Positions 26,600 to 36,325 are shown, numbered from the stretch's first letter. The stretch is 64,000 bases of DNA from Secundilactobacillus pentosiphilus (GCF_002217985.1 NZ_BCMI01000005.1:1-64000); one strand, 5' to 3'. The notes: generated by a model from the sequence alone, not told the origin. Numbers and translations are program-made.

Positions 26600-27942
26600 G
26601 TAAACTTGATAACAATCCACGGTCATTAGCAGTGACAGCACTGACCCGTGTCAAAAACGGCGCGTATTCAAATCTGCAACTGAACCAAATGATTGACCAG
26701 GCCAGCATGTCTCAACGCGATGCCGGCCTTATGACCACCATTGTTTATGGTGTCATCCAGCACCGAATGACCATCGATTATCAGCTTGAACCCTTTATCA
26801 AAAATCCGAAAAAAGTGGCCGACTGGGTCATGATATTGTTGGAGACTGCGGTCTATCAAATGCAGTATTTGGAACGGGTTCCCAAACGGGCAATTTTTGA
26901 TGAATCAATTGAGATTGCTAAGACTCGAGGCCATGAAGGCATTCGACGCTTTGTGACCGGTGTGCTGCATCAAATGGATCGCGTGGGGATCAATGACCCT
27001 GCTGATATTGACGATCCCATCAAACGCCAGAGCTTAATCTATTCCGTACCGGAATGGCTGATCAAAGAATTAAACGATCAGCTGGGTGCAAAAAAAGCCA
27101 TCAGTGTGCTGGAAAGCATCAACCATCCGGCTAACCAGTCGATCCGGGTAGCTACGGATCAAATGACCATGGCTGATGCCAAAGCGGCACTGGATGAAGA
27201 AGGCTACCAAGTTAACGACAGCCAAGTTGCAGCAGAAGGGCTGGTCCTTGGCGGCAAACCTGCTAACCAGGCGAAGCTGTTTCATGATGGTCAGATAACC
27301 ATTCAGGACGAAAGCGCCATGCTGCCGGCTGAAGCGATGCACATTAAACCCGGCATGATGATTCTGGATGCCTGTTCAGCGCCCGGCGGTAAAACGGTTC
27401 AAATCGCTGGTCACTTGTCGGCTGAAGACCGCGGCCAGGTTGTGGCGTTGGACATTCATGAACACAAAGTCCGGCTGGTGAAGCAAAACGCCAAACGGAT
27501 GCACGTGGACGACCGGGTGGTCACCCAGGCAATCGATGCCCGGAAGATTCAGGACGTTTTTGAGGATCAGACCTTTGATGAAATTCTCGTGGACGCACCC
27601 TGTTCTGGAATCGGTTTGGTTCGTCGTAAGCCAGAGATCCGCTATGAAAAGCAGTTGAAAGATGTTCAGTCGTTGGCCAAAATTCAGCTGGCTATTTTGG
27701 ACGCAGTTGCTCAAAAAGTGAAAATTAACGGTATAATAACTTACAGTACTTGTACGATACTTAATCAGGAAAACCGGGACGTGGTAGCGGCCTTCTTAGC
27801 TGATCACCCAGATTTTGAATCACAGCGGGTTGAAACCGCCCGTGATTTAAAGTCGGACCGGGCAACTGATTATCTTGAAATTTACCCGGATGATTTTGAT
27901 TCCGACGGCTTCTTCATCGGTCAGTTCAAGCGGGTACGTTAG
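26596..27942 (+). CDS. rsmB: 16S rRNA (cytosine967-C5)-methyltransferase
   Basis: 448 residues. NusB-like RNA-binding N-terminus (~1-140), then a Rossmann methyltransferase: DACSAPGGKT (SAM loop), DAPCSGIGLVRRKPE and the catalytic TYSTCTI cysteine. It methylates C967 of 16S rRNA in the 30S subunit. It sits in the usual fmt-rsmB-stp-prkC order. Confidence 0.95.
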   Translation: MSKLDNNPRSLAVTALTRVKNGAYSNLQLNQMIDQASMSQRDAGLMTTIVYGVIQHRMTIDYQLEPFIKNPKKVADWVMILLETAVYQMQYLERVPKRAIFDESIEIAKTRGHEGIRRFVTGVLHQMDRVGINDPADIDDPIKRQSLIYSVPEWLIKELNDQLGAKKAISVLESINHPANQSIRVATDQMTMADAKAALDEEGYQVNDSQVAAEGLVLGGKPANQAKLFHDGQITIQDESAMLPAEAMHIKPGMMILDACSAPGGKTVQIAGHLSAEDRGQVVALDIHEHKVRLVKQNAKRMHVDDRVVTQAIDARKIQDVFEDQTFDEILVDAPCSGIGLVRRKPEIRYEKQLKDVQSLAKIQLAILDAVAQKVKINGIITYSTCTILNQENRDVVAAFLADHPDFESQRVETARDLKSDRATDYLEIYPDDFDSDGFFIGQFKRVR

Positions 27943-27954
27943 TGGAGGATACAG

Positions 27955-28698
27955 ATGCAGATTGCTTATCGAACAGCAATAGGAAAGCGCCGCAAGGATA
28001 ACGAAGACAGTGTTGGTATTTTTACGAACCAACAGGGGGTTAAACTTGCCATTATCGCTGATGGAATCGGTGGTAATCAAGGTGGGGACGTCGCATCTGA
28101 AATGGCGGTAACCCACATGGGCCACTCGTTTACGGCAACTAACGCTAAAACTATTGATGACATTAAAAATTGGCTGCAAAAGCAGATCTCGTCTGAAAAC
28201 CAGGACATTCGTAACCGTTCGGAGCAGTTTCTCGACCTCAAAGGAATGGGAACAACTGTGGTATTAGCCGTTATTTTTAATCAGACGGTTTTGATTGGTA
28301 ACATCGGGGATAGTCGGGGTTATTTGCTGCGTGATCACATTTTTTCTCAAGTGACGGAAGATCATTCCCTGGTCAACGAACTGGTTAAGCGTGGTGAGCT
28401 TTCTAAACAGGCTGCTCGGGTGCACCCCAAGAAGAACGTGATTACCCGGTCGCTAGGCATTGAAAAAGCGGTTCAAATCGACATGCACTATTTGGAACTG
28501 ACTGACAACGACATGCTATTGCTGTGTTCAGACGGTCTCAGTGACATGGTAAATGATGAGCAGATTCAAAAAGTGCTGGAGAACGATTCGACCGTGGGGC
28601 AGAAGTGCGATCAATTGATTCAATTAGCTAACGATGCTGGCGGTTTGGATAACATTAGTGTCATCTTGATCGATGATCGATCGGAGGTGGCTGGCTAA
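27955..28698 (+). CDS. stp: PP2C-type serine/threonine phosphatase
   Basis: 247 residues. Metal-binding motifs of the PPM family are all present: RKDNEDS, ADGIGGNQGG, GDSRGYL, TEDHS, CSDGLSDM and DNISV. It reverses phosphorylation by the adjacent PASTA kinase, balancing control of cell wall synthesis and division. SD GTGGAGG. It overlaps prkC by one base. Confidence 0.95.
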   Translation: MQIAYRTAIGKRRKDNEDSVGIFTNQQGVKLAIIADGIGGNQGGDVASEMAVTHMGHSFTATNAKTIDDIKNWLQKQISSENQDIRNRSEQFLDLKGMGTTVVLAVIFNQTVLIGNIGDSRGYLLRDHIFSQVTEDHSLVNELVKRGELSKQAARVHPKKNVITRSLGIEKAVQIDMHYLELTDNDMLLLCSDGLSDMVNDEQIQKVLENDSTVGQKCDQLIQLANDAGGLDNISVILIDDRSEVAG

Positions 28699-30677
28699 TG
28701 CGACCTAATTACGTTTTAGGCGGTCGATACCGCATAACCCAATCGCTAGGCGAAGGCGGCATGGCAAACGTCTACTTAGCCCACGACCTGATATTAGACC
28801 GTGATGTGTCCGTCAAATTATTGAGACTCGATTTGCGTGACGATCCGCATACCATTAAACGGTTTCAACGTGAAGGCTTGGCAGCGACTGAACTGGTCCA
28901 CCCCAACATCGTCAGCGTTTATGACGTGGGCGAAGAAAACGGCATGCAGTACATGGTGATGGAATATGTGAAAGGAATGGATTTAAAGGAATACATCAAA
29001 CAGCATTTTCCAATTCCGTATCAGGAAGTCATTAATATTATGGAGCAGGTCCTGTCAGCAGTGGCGGTTGCCCATGCGCATAACATTATTCACCGTGATT
29101 TAAAGCCCCAAAACATCTTGATCGATGAAAAAGGGGTGGCCAAAATAACCGATTTTGGCATCGCCGTAGCCATGTCAGAAAACGCGCTGACGCAAACTAA
29201 TACGGTACTCGGGTCAGTTCATTACCTGTCGCCTGAACAGGCCCGCGGCGGCATGGCAACCAAGAAATCCGACATATACTCGTTAGGGATCATCCTCTAC
29301 GAGCTATTAACGGGAACGGTTCCATTTCAGGGCGAAACGGCCATTTCGATTGCCATCAAACACTTTCAGTCGGAGATCCCGTCGGTTCGTGAATTTGATC
29401 CGCGGATTCCGCAAGCTTTAGAAAACGTGGTCTTGAAAGCTACGTCTAAGAGGCCGTCAGACCGCTACGAATCAGTAACGGATATGGCCAATGATTTGGA
29501 AACTTCATTGTCACCCCGACGCGCATCAGAACCTAAATTTACCCCAGTTGAGGATGTTGACGACGGCGAAACTAAGGTATTGGATAAGTCTGCTTTAAAT
29601 TCTGAGGCAGCTCACGTTAAGCCAGACACGGCTAAAAAAGTTGCACCAAAGCCTAAGAAACGACACCGGCGCCGGCATTGGCTATTGGTCTTGCTTGGCC
29701 TCACTGCAGTTCTGATAGCCATGGTTGGTTTAGCTTTTTGGCTGGGTAGACCGCAAACGGTGACGGTTCCAGACGTGAGCGGTTTAACTGTTAATGAAGC
29801 GCAGCAGAAATTATCCGACAGTAATTTGGATACGGGTGCCATTCAGCGGCAACCGAGTGCGAAGATTAAGAAGAACTTGGTGATTAAGACGTCGCCTCAA
29901 GCACAACAGTCTGCAAAAAAAGAGGCCAAGATCAAGCTATACGTCAGTACCGGTCCACGACTAGTCAGAATTGGTAACTACGTTGGTCAGTCTTACACCA
30001 GGGTGGCAGCAATACTAAAAGCCAAAGGCGTCACCGTTAGACGGCAAAACGAGTCGTCTAACGAGGTACCCGTTGGCAATGTCATGCAGCAAAGCATCGA
30101 GAACGGCCAGCGCATTAATCCCAAAGAAACCACGGTGACGTTAACCGTTTCCGCCGGCCAGCGTCAGTTGCAGCTTGCTGATCTGATTGGCAAAACGAAG
30201 TCACAGATTCAACAGTATTCGAAGCGTGAATCGTTGAATGTTTCGTTTAAGTATAAATATGATAACGCAACTAAGAACACTGCCATTGACCAGAATCCGG
30301 GTGCCGGCAGTACGGTTAGGGAAGGCTCAACGGTTGTTATTACACTGTCTAGAGGCAAGAAGCCCGTTTCGAATTCTGTCCCGAAAGTCGAAGATTTTAA
30401 CGTCGATGTTAACATTCCGTTTGAAGCAGGTAGTTCCAGTTCCAGCAGCTCGGGTAAAACCAGCAGTTCCGCTTCTTCAGAAGTGAACACGGTCCAGATT
30501 TATATCCGTGATCATGATCATAATTACGGCACCGTCTATAAACAGTTGACGATTGCCCAGGATACGCAAGTCTCGATCCCGTTTGCGGTTGAATCGGGTA
30601 AAAGCGGCGGGTATAAGATTATTCGCGATGGCAAGGTCATCTTGTCCGATAATAATGTTACTAAAAATTCTCATTAA
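28698..30677 (+). CDS. prkC: PASTA-domain serine/threonine kinase
   Basis: 659 residues, membrane-spanning. Kinase domain ~10-275: GEGGMANVYLA, the ATP lysine in VKLL, HRDLKPQN and DFGIAVA, with a Thr-rich activation loop before GSVHYLSPEQARG. One transmembrane helix at ~330-350 follows a very basic stretch. Outside are three PASTA repeats (~352-560), a serine-rich linker and a small ~60-residue beta domain at the C-terminus. PASTA repeats sense muropeptide or lipid II; the kinase regulates wall synthesis. A terminator follows at 30693. Confidence 0.95.
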   Translation: MRPNYVLGGRYRITQSLGEGGMANVYLAHDLILDRDVSVKLLRLDLRDDPHTIKRFQREGLAATELVHPNIVSVYDVGEENGMQYMVMEYVKGMDLKEYIKQHFPIPYQEVINIMEQVLSAVAVAHAHNIIHRDLKPQNILIDEKGVAKITDFGIAVAMSENALTQTNTVLGSVHYLSPEQARGGMATKKSDIYSLGIILYELLTGTVPFQGETAISIAIKHFQSEIPSVREFDPRIPQALENVVLKATSKRPSDRYESVTDMANDLETSLSPRRASEPKFTPVEDVDDGETKVLDKSALNSEAAHVKPDTAKKVAPKPKKRHRRRHWLLVLLGLTAVLIAMVGLAFWLGRPQTVTVPDVSGLTVNEAQQKLSDSNLDTGAIQRQPSAKIKKNLVIKTSPQAQQSAKKEAKIKLYVSTGPRLVRIGNYVGQSYTRVAAILKAKGVTVRRQNESSNEVPVGNVMQQSIENGQRINPKETTVTLTVSAGQRQLQLADLIGKTKSQIQQYSKRESLNVSFKYKYDNATKNTAIDQNPGAGSTVREGSTVVITLSRGKKPVSNSVPKVEDFNVDVNIPFEAGSSSSSSSGKTSSSASSEVNTVQIYIRDHDHNYGTVYKQLTIAQDTQVSIPFAVESGKSGGYKIIRDGKVILSDNNVTKNSH

Positions 30678-30692
30678 TAATTACTGCATTTT

Positions 30693-30731
30693 AAAACCAG
30701 TTCTTTTATAATAAAAAGGACTGGTTTTTAA
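30693..30731 (+). terminator. Terminator after prkC
   Basis: AAAACCAG ... CTGGTTTTT (30693-30700 with 30721-30729), extended inward by AAAAG/CTTTT pairing. Confidence 0.8.
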
Positions 30732-30761
30732 TCATTCAGAACTATGAAAGGTGGCGTTGAT

Positions 30762-31664
30762 GTGGCGGAGGGCCAAATTAGACAATCGTTAAGCGGTTTT
30801 TACGATGTTATGACGGACTCAGGAAGACTGGTAAGGACGCGCGCGCGAGGCAATTTTCGGAACCGGAAGATTACGCCGTTAGTGGGTGATCGTGTTGTGA
30901 TCGATGCGCCAAACGATCATGAAGGTTATATTCTGGAAGTAAAGCCAAGGCATAACTCGTTGGTGCGGCCGCCAGTCGCTAATGTTGATCAGGCCATCGT
31001 AGCTACAGCAGTACGTGAGCCGGACTTTTCAACTAATTTACTGGATCGGCAATTAGTGGCACTGGAGATTGCAGACATTGAACCGGTCATTTATTTAACG
31101 AAGACCGATTTACTGACTGCACCTGAGCAGGGGGAGTTTGCTCAAATAGCGGCAGATTATCGTCAGATCGGTTACCACGTCGTTTATACGGCAGAGCCCT
31201 TTTCGGATACTGCCATTCAGGAAGTGGACGATCTGCTGGTGAATAAAGTTAGCGTCATCATGGGTCAGACTGGTGCGGGAAAGTCCACACTGCTGAACCA
31301 CGTGGCGCCCGATTTAAAACTTGAAACTGGCGAAATATCGGCAAGTCTGCACCGTGGTAAGCATACGACGCGCAGGGTCCAGTTATTGGAAGTAGCAGGC
31401 GGCTTAATCGCTGACACACCAGGCTTTTCTTCGTATGACACGTTTTCGATGGATGCCCGTGAACTGGGCAAGTACTTCCGTGAATTTCGGCGGGCATCCG
31501 TTGATTGCCGCTTTCGGGGCTGTGTCCACGTTAATGAACCCGGCTGTGCCGTGAAAGCGATGGTTGAATCCGGCGACATTTTACAAAGCCGTTATGCCAA
31601 TTATCTGCAGCTGTATCAAGCTCTGAAGAATCAAAAACCAAATTATCGCAAATCTGAGAAATGA
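30762..31664 (+). CDS. rsgA: Small ribosomal subunit biogenesis GTPase RsgA
   Basis: 300 residues from GTG 30762, which has AAAGGTGG 7 bases ahead; the in-frame ATG at 30744 has no SD. It has an OB-fold N-terminus, then a circularly permuted GTPase with TKTD (G4) ahead of GQTGAGKST (G1) and DTPG (G3). A C-terminal zinc knuckle contains DCRFRGCVHVNEPGC. It releases assembly factors from the maturing 30S subunit. Operon with rpe and thiN. Confidence 0.95.
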   Translation: MAEGQIRQSLSGFYDVMTDSGRLVRTRARGNFRNRKITPLVGDRVVIDAPNDHEGYILEVKPRHNSLVRPPVANVDQAIVATAVREPDFSTNLLDRQLVALEIADIEPVIYLTKTDLLTAPEQGEFAQIAADYRQIGYHVVYTAEPFSDTAIQEVDDLLVNKVSVIMGQTGAGKSTLLNHVAPDLKLETGEISASLHRGKHTTRRVQLLEVAGGLIADTPGFSSYDTFSMDARELGKYFREFRRASVDCRFRGCVHVNEPGCAVKAMVESGDILQSRYANYLQLYQALKNQKPNYRKSEK

Positions 31665-31674
31665 GGGACTATGT

Positions 31675-32325
31675 ATGAAAATCGCACCATCAATTTTAAG
31701 TGCTGATTATGTTAATCTTCAAAAGGATATTGAAAAAGTCGACAAGGCTGGGGCTGAGTATCTCCACATTGACGTGATGGACGGCCAATTTGTTCCTGCT
31801 ATTTCTTACGGTCCAGGCTGGTTAAAGGCTATTCGCCCAATTACCAACATGACACTCGATGTTCACTTGATGGTACAAAACCCAGAACGGTTCGTTGAAC
31901 AATTTGCTGAAAACGGTGCTGATATCATTGGTGTTCACGTTGAAGCCACACCGCACATTCACCGGGCACTGCAATTGATCAAACAGGCCGGTGCCAAAGC
32001 GGAAGTTGTGATCAACCCCGGTACACCGGTTGAAGCTATCAAACCTGTACTCTACATGGTTGACCAAGTGCTGGTCATGACGGTTAACCCCGGTTTTGGT
32101 GGTCAAAAGTTCCTGCCTGAAACGTTAAAGAAGATCAAGCAGTTAGACCAATTAAAACAAACTGAGGGCTACGACTTTGATATTGAAGTTGACGGCGGTG
32201 TTAAGAACAACACCATCGTTGATTGCCAAAAAGCCGGTGCTACGGTTGCTGTTGCCGGTTCATACGTCTTTGATGACGTTGATCCTGCTGCCAAAGTTAA
32301 AGCTTTAAAGGATGCGACGAAGTAA
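31675..32325 (+). CDS. rpe: Ribulose-phosphate 3-epimerase
   Basis: 216 residues, full TIM barrel. SILSADYVNL, the metal-binding HIDVMDGQFVP, HLMV, MTVNPGFGGQKF and DGGV phosphate loop are all intact. It interconverts ribulose 5-phosphate and xylulose 5-phosphate; in heterofermenters this feeds phosphoketolase. It ends one base before thiN. Confidence 0.97.
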   Translation: MKIAPSILSADYVNLQKDIEKVDKAGAEYLHIDVMDGQFVPAISYGPGWLKAIRPITNMTLDVHLMVQNPERFVEQFAENGADIIGVHVEATPHIHRALQLIKQAGAKAEVVINPGTPVEAIKPVLYMVDQVLVMTVNPGFGGQKFLPETLKKIKQLDQLKQTEGYDFDIEVDGGVKNNTIVDCQKAGATVAVAGSYVFDDVDPAAKVKALKDATK

Positions 32326-32326
32326 A

Positions 32327-32974
32327 ATGACACATTTAAACTTACTGGTAGGAGGTCCTACCAGCGAATGGCCTGACCAGTTAACTGCCGGTAAGGTGTC
32401 TGGCGACTGGATCGGTGTTGACCGCGGTACCTTGCGGCTATTGAAGATGGGGATTACCCCGCTAGTTGCAATTGGTGATTTTGATTCTTTATCTGCCGAT
32501 GAGCTGAAACGGGTTAAGGATGCTGTGTCTGACATCCGCCAGGCGGTTCCGGAAAAGGACGAAACGGATACGCAACTGGCCGTTACGGTAGCCCTGCACG
32601 AATATCAGTACGATCGATTAGACATTTATGGCGTAACTGGTGGCCGTTTAGACCATTTCTTGGCTAATTTCTGGATTGTTCTGGAACCCCGCTACCGTCA
32701 ATACGCGCCTAAAATTCGCTTTATTGACAAACACAATACCATTACGTTTTTTGCACCAGGTTCGTATGAGATCAAAAAGGAACCGGATAAAAAGTATCTG
32801 GCCTTCGTCACGCTTGAAAAGGTGGCTAATCTCACGCTGCCGGACGAAAAATACAACTTGAAGAACGAAAACGTTGACCGGCCAATTTCTTACGCCAGTA
32901 ACGAATTTGTCGGGGATACGGGTCATTTTTCATTTGACAGTGGCATGGTCGCGGTTATTCAGAGCAAGGATTAA
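32327..32974 (+). CDS. thiN: Thiamine diphosphokinase
   Basis: 215 residues. It converts thiamine to thiamine diphosphate, the cofactor of phosphoketolase and transketolase. Seen: GVDRGTLRLL, GDFDSL, KDETDTQLA and GGRLDHF. ATG 32327 directly follows the rpe stop; ATG 32312 in frame abuts its SD too closely. Gene order rsgA-rpe-thiN is standard in Firmicutes. Confidence 0.93.
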   Translation: MTHLNLLVGGPTSEWPDQLTAGKVSGDWIGVDRGTLRLLKMGITPLVAIGDFDSLSADELKRVKDAVSDIRQAVPEKDETDTQLAVTVALHEYQYDRLDIYGVTGGRLDHFLANFWIVLEPRYRQYAPKIRFIDKHNTITFFAPGSYEIKKEPDKKYLAFVTLEKVANLTLPDEKYNLKNENVDRPISYASNEFVGDTGHFSFDSGMVAVIQSKD

Positions 32975-33036
32975 GGCTTTAAGAAAACAGTCTCTTTTAA
33001 AAGTGCTGGTAAGAGTTTTTAAACTATTTTCTGTCG

Positions 33037-33072
33037 GTTTCCGTCATAGTGCGCTATGGCGGAAACTTTTTT
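33037..33072 (+). terminator. Terminator of rsgA-rpe-thiN
   Basis: A 13-bp stem with one G-U pair (33037-33049 with 33054-33066) and a TGCG loop, followed by six T. Confidence 0.9.
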
Positions 33073-33160
33073 AAACGCTAAAATGGTTCTGAAACGCTCA
33101 TTTCACTTTACCAGTACGCTATAATTCAAACGATATTTAAAACGAAAGCGAGCGACAAAC

Positions 33161-33568
33161 GTGGCATTTCAAACACACTATAACTTTGGCGGTGCTAAAA
33201 CCCACAATGGCGGTAGTAAATCGGCTGCCAAGAAGGTACTCAAACAGTTTTGGCGATATCTTCAAGGCCAGGGGGCTCAACTAAGTGATCCGGTTACTGT
33301 TAGCGAAGTTGCAACGCTGCAGCATGACCTGCTGGCGTACGGCACCCGCGTGGTCAATAGCTACCGGGTTTCCGGCGGCGCTTACGCTGCGGCATTAAGC
33401 CAGTATGTCACCGACTGCGGTGCGTACTTAGATCAGTTTATAACTGAGAATACAACTCATTCAGCTGATACCCAGCTTACAGGTAGCCGGCAAGCCTTTA
33501 TGGTTCAATTTGAGCATCAGGTCAACCAGCTGATTCGCCATTATGAAACGGTGATCACCAAGGGATGA
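33161..33568 (+). CDS. Conserved-looking hypothetical protein
   Basis: 135 residues from GTG 33161, with only a weak SD (GAAAGCGAG). A TATAAT -10 lies at about 33119. Mostly helical with a Gly/Lys-rich start; no domain or membrane segment is recognised. It sits alone between thiN and rpmB, so it may be a lactobacillus-specific gene. Confidence 0.6.
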   Translation: MAFQTHYNFGGAKTHNGGSKSAAKKVLKQFWRYLQGQGAQLSDPVTVSEVATLQHDLLAYGTRVVNSYRVSGGAYAAALSQYVTDCGAYLDQFITENTTHSADTQLTGSRQAFMVQFEHQVNQLIRHYETVITKG

Positions 33569-33653
33569 TGGGTTCTAGAAAATTTAGTCTCAGCTTAAAA
33601 TGCACCGTTTTTTAAACGGAATTTCCAGCAAGCAACTTGTGAGTAACAAAAAA

Positions 33654-33687
33654 ACCACTGTCAGCGAAATTAATCGTTAACAGTGGT
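33654..33687. terminator. Bidirectional hairpin between 33568 and rpmB
   Basis: ACCACTGT/ACAGTGGT (33654-33661 with 33680-33687), extended by AGCGA/TCGTT inside and flanked by A on the left and T on the right. It serves the rightward gene and backs up the rpmB terminator. Confidence 0.7.
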
Positions 33688-33725
33688 CCTTTTGGTTGAA
33701 AGAAAAATTTTTAAAATTCACAAAA

Positions 33726-33751
33726 AAAGCTTGGCGACCGCGCCAAACTTT
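33726..33751 (-). terminator. Terminator of rpmB
   Basis: TTGGCG/CGCCAA (33731-33736 with 33741-33746), extended by AAG/CTT around one mismatch. Read leftward it is followed by seven T. Confidence 0.8.
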
Positions 33752-33756
33752 CTTAA

Positions 33757-33942
33757 CTAAACTCGAGTCACTTTACCTGACTTCAAAGTCCGTGCAGAAA
33801 TCCAAACCTTCTTAGGCTTGCCGTCCACTAAGATACGAACTTTTTGCAAGTTTGGCTTCCATGAACGCTTTGATGAGTTCAAGGCGTGGGAGCGCTTGTT
33901 ACCGAAACGAGTGCGCTTGCCGTTAATGAAATCCTTTGCCAT
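33757..33942 (-). CDS. rpmB: 50S ribosomal protein L28
   Basis: 61 residues. [19 protein letters not shown] and the RTLKSGKV C-terminus are diagnostic. It lacks the zinc cysteines, so it is the zinc-independent form. SD AAAGGAGGT. It diverges from asp23, as is usual in Firmicutes. Confidence 0.96.
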   Translation of the reverse strand: MAKDFINGKRTRFGNKRSHALNSSKRSWKPNLQKVRILVDGKPKKVWISARTLKSGKVTRV

Positions 33943-34052
33943 GGTAACTACCTCCTTTTAGACTTATCTAAAAAACGTTGCTTTTTAGCTCACTAAAATA
34001 ATTTATCATACCCCCAATCGGAATGCAATAGTTTTCTTTCAAGTAATTTTAC

Positions 34053-34082
34053 TTGACAGCCATAAAACTGATTAATTATGAT
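34053..34082 (+). promoter_or_regulatory. Promoter of asp23-fakA
   Basis: TTGACA (34053-34058), 18-base spacer, TATGAT (34077-34082). A second extended -10 (TGGTAAGAT) lies at about 34103-34111. Confidence 0.65.
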
Positions 34083-34150
34083 AACGATATTGCGCAATTT
34101 GTGGTAAGATAAATTGTCGTGAAGACTAGTATGCAAGGAGGCTACTTCAG

Positions 34151-34513
34151 ATGGCCGTTAAAATTAAAACGAAACATGGCTTAATTGATATAGATAACGA
34201 TGTCATTGCTACAGTCGTTGGTGGTGCTACCACCGATTCATATGGTGTTGTGGGAATGGCAAGCAAGAACCAGATTCGTGATAACGTAAACGTTATTTTG
34301 AAACGGGATAACTACGCTAAGGGCGTTGTTGTCCGTCAAGAAGACAACGGTGTAGCGGTTGACGTGAACATTATTGTCAGCTACGGGACGAAGATTTCCG
34401 AAGTATCCCGAACCGTTCAATCAAAAGTAAAGTATAATTTGGAAACAATGCTTGGCATTACAGCGAACGCGGTCAACGTGATCGTTCAAGGCGTCCAAGT
34501 ATTAAGTGAGTAA
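34151..34513 (+). CDS. asp23: Asp23/Gls24 family envelope stress protein
   Basis: 120 residues, YloU-like. The family motif region VGMASKNQ, an alkaline-shock-type beta sheet and a C-terminal VNVIVQGV are seen. These proteins associate with the membrane and alkaline/envelope stress. SD AAGGAGG. It is coupled to fakA, as yloU-yloV are in Bacillus. Confidence 0.92.
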   Translation: MAVKIKTKHGLIDIDNDVIATVVGGATTDSYGVVGMASKNQIRDNVNVILKRDNYAKGVVVRQEDNGVAVDVNIIVSYGTKISEVSRTVQSKVKYNLETMLGITANAVNVIVQGVQVLSE

Positions 34514-34529
34514 GAAGCGGAGGATAAAG

Positions 34530-36248
34530 TTGTTGCAAACGAAAGAAATAACGAATCGTGAATTCATCAAAATGATCGAGGCTGCGTCAGCATTTCTTGA
34601 TCAGAATGCTGAATTTATTAATTCATTAAATGTGTTCCCGGTGCCTGATGGTGATACTGGGACTAACATGAGCTTGTCGTTGGATAGCGGCTTAAAGTAC
34701 GTTAACGAGTCAAGCAGCACCAAAGTTGGTGAACTCGCTCAAGCCCTCGCAAAGGGCCTGTTAATGGGCGCCCGTGGTAACTCTGGTGTTATTTTATCGC
34801 AAATTTTCCGGGGCTTTTCAAAAAACGTTGCTGATAAGGAAACTTTGTCAGCAGCTGATTTAGCCGACGCAATCGCTGCCGGTGCTCAGACGGCTTATAA
34901 GGCCGTTATGAAACCGACTGAAGGTACTGTCTTAACCGTTGTTCGGGAAGCTGCTAAGGCTGCCCGTAAGACGGCAGCTCGTGAAGATGATATCGTCGCA
35001 GTTATGGATGCTACTTATAAGGCTGCTGATGCTGCTTTACAGACCACACCGGATCTCTTACCCGTTTTGAAGCAGGTCGGTGTCGTGGATTCCGGCGGTC
35101 AGGGCTTAACTTTTGTATTCCAAGCCTTTGACGATGTCTTAAACGGCCGTGAAGTGGCCAAAAAGGGCGCTCATCAGCCTAATCCGACTGAGATGGATGA
35201 AATGGTCGATGCCGAACACCATCGCAGCGTGCAGGGTAAATTGAACCCTGACGACATTGTGTACGGTTACTGCACAGAGATCATGGTTAGAATTGGCAAG
35301 GGTAAACAAGTCGACAGGAAGTTTGATTACGATACGTTCTATAACTACCTGGCTAAACTGGGGGATTCGCTGTTAGTGGTCAACGACGATGAAATCGTTA
35401 AGGTCCACGTTCATACTGAACATCCGGGTAAAGTAATGGCTTGGGGCCAGGAGTTTGGTGACCTCGCCAAGGTTAAAGTCGACAACATGCGCCTGCAACA
35501 GGAAACCATCATTGAAAAGGATGGCGAGGCTGCTGAAAAGAAGGCCCCTGTTGCCACTGCAGAAGCACCAGCCGAAGCACCAGCCGAAGCACCTGAAACG
35601 GCCATCATTACGATTGCTGCCGGTGAAGGTATGCAGACCTTGTTTAAGAGTTTGGGAGCAACCACCGTTATTTCTGGTGGTCAAACCATGAATCCCAGCA
35701 CGCAAGACATTGCTGACGCCATTAATAACAGTCATGCTAAACAAGCGATTATCGTACCGAACAACGGGAACATCTTCTTAGCTGCTGAACAAGCAGTTAA
35801 GGTCGTTGATATTCCGGCAGTGATCGTCCACAGTAAGACAATTTCTCAAGGGATGACCGCCATGTTAGGCTTTGAACCCGATCATACGCTTGAAGAAAAC
35901 CAGTCGGCGATGGAAGATAATTTGACCACTGTTAAGAGTGGTGAAGTCACCCACGCCGTTCGTGACACACAAATTGACGGCTTTGATATCAAGAAGGATA
36001 ACTTCATGGGTATTATTGACGGCAAAATTGCCGTGGTTACCGATAATGCGGAAAAAGCCGCCGTTCAAATGGTTACTAAGATGATTGATGAGGACAGTGA
36101 GATCATCACGATCATCTACGGTGCCGACACTAACAAGGCAACCGCGGATCACGTTGAAGCAGCCGTTGAAAAACTGGATGACGAACTGGAAGTTGAAGTT
36201 CACGAAGGTGATCAGCCGGTTTATCCGTTTGTGATCAGTGTCGAATGA
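34530..36248 (+). CDS. fakA: Fatty acid kinase catalytic subunit FakA (YloV/DAK-like)
   Basis: About 572 residues. The frame opens at GTG 34506, but the SD GCGGAGGA at 34517-34524 points to TTG 34530 or 34533. The N-terminal DhaL-type ATP-binding domain has VPDGDTGTNMSLSLDSG and GARGNSGVILSQIFRG. A hinge at ~residues 345-357 is made of AEAP repeats, from a 12-bp tandem repeat at 35564-35598. The C-terminal domain is the YloV-specific part. FakA with FakB phosphorylates exogenous fatty acids for phospholipid synthesis. The second prophage begins just after it; its usual neighbour recG is not in the window. Confidence 0.93.
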   Translation: MLQTKEITNREFIKMIEAASAFLDQNAEFINSLNVFPVPDGDTGTNMSLSLDSGLKYVNESSSTKVGELAQALAKGLLMGARGNSGVILSQIFRGFSKNVADKETLSAADLADAIAAGAQTAYKAVMKPTEGTVLTVVREAAKAARKTAAREDDIVAVMDATYKAADAALQTTPDLLPVLKQVGVVDSGGQGLTFVFQAFDDVLNGREVAKKGAHQPNPTEMDEMVDAEHHRSVQGKLNPDDIVYGYCTEIMVRIGKGKQVDRKFDYDTFYNYLAKLGDSLLVVNDDEIVKVHVHTEHPGKVMAWGQEFGDLAKVKVDNMRLQQETIIEKDGEAAEKKAPVATAEAPAEAPAEAPETAIITIAAGEGMQTLFKSLGATTVISGGQTMNPSTQDIADAINNSHAKQAIIVPNNGNIFLAAEQAVKVVDIPAVIVHSKTISQGMTAMLGFEPDHTLEENQSAMEDNLTTVKSGEVTHAVRDTQIDGFDIKKDNFMGIIDGKIAVVTDNAEKAAVQMVTKMIDEDSEIITIIYGADTNKATADHVEAAVEKLDDELEVEVHEGDQPVYPFVISVE

Positions 36249-36286
36249 TTCGGAAATGATTTAAAGTAATTAAATCAAATTAAATT

Positions 36287-36325
36287 AAAGTGGTGAAGCT
36301 CTTTTATGAGTTTCACCACTTTGTT
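36287..36325 (+). terminator. Terminator after fakA
   Basis: AAAGTGGTGAA/TTTCACCACTTT-type stem (36287-36297 with 36311-36322) enclosing CTC/GAG. It marks the last host element before the prophage. Confidence 0.85.

Noticed and set aside
35411-35691. Open frames on both strands in the fakA hinge
   Set aside because: They are by-products of the GC-rich tandem repeat in the hinge; fakA explains the region.
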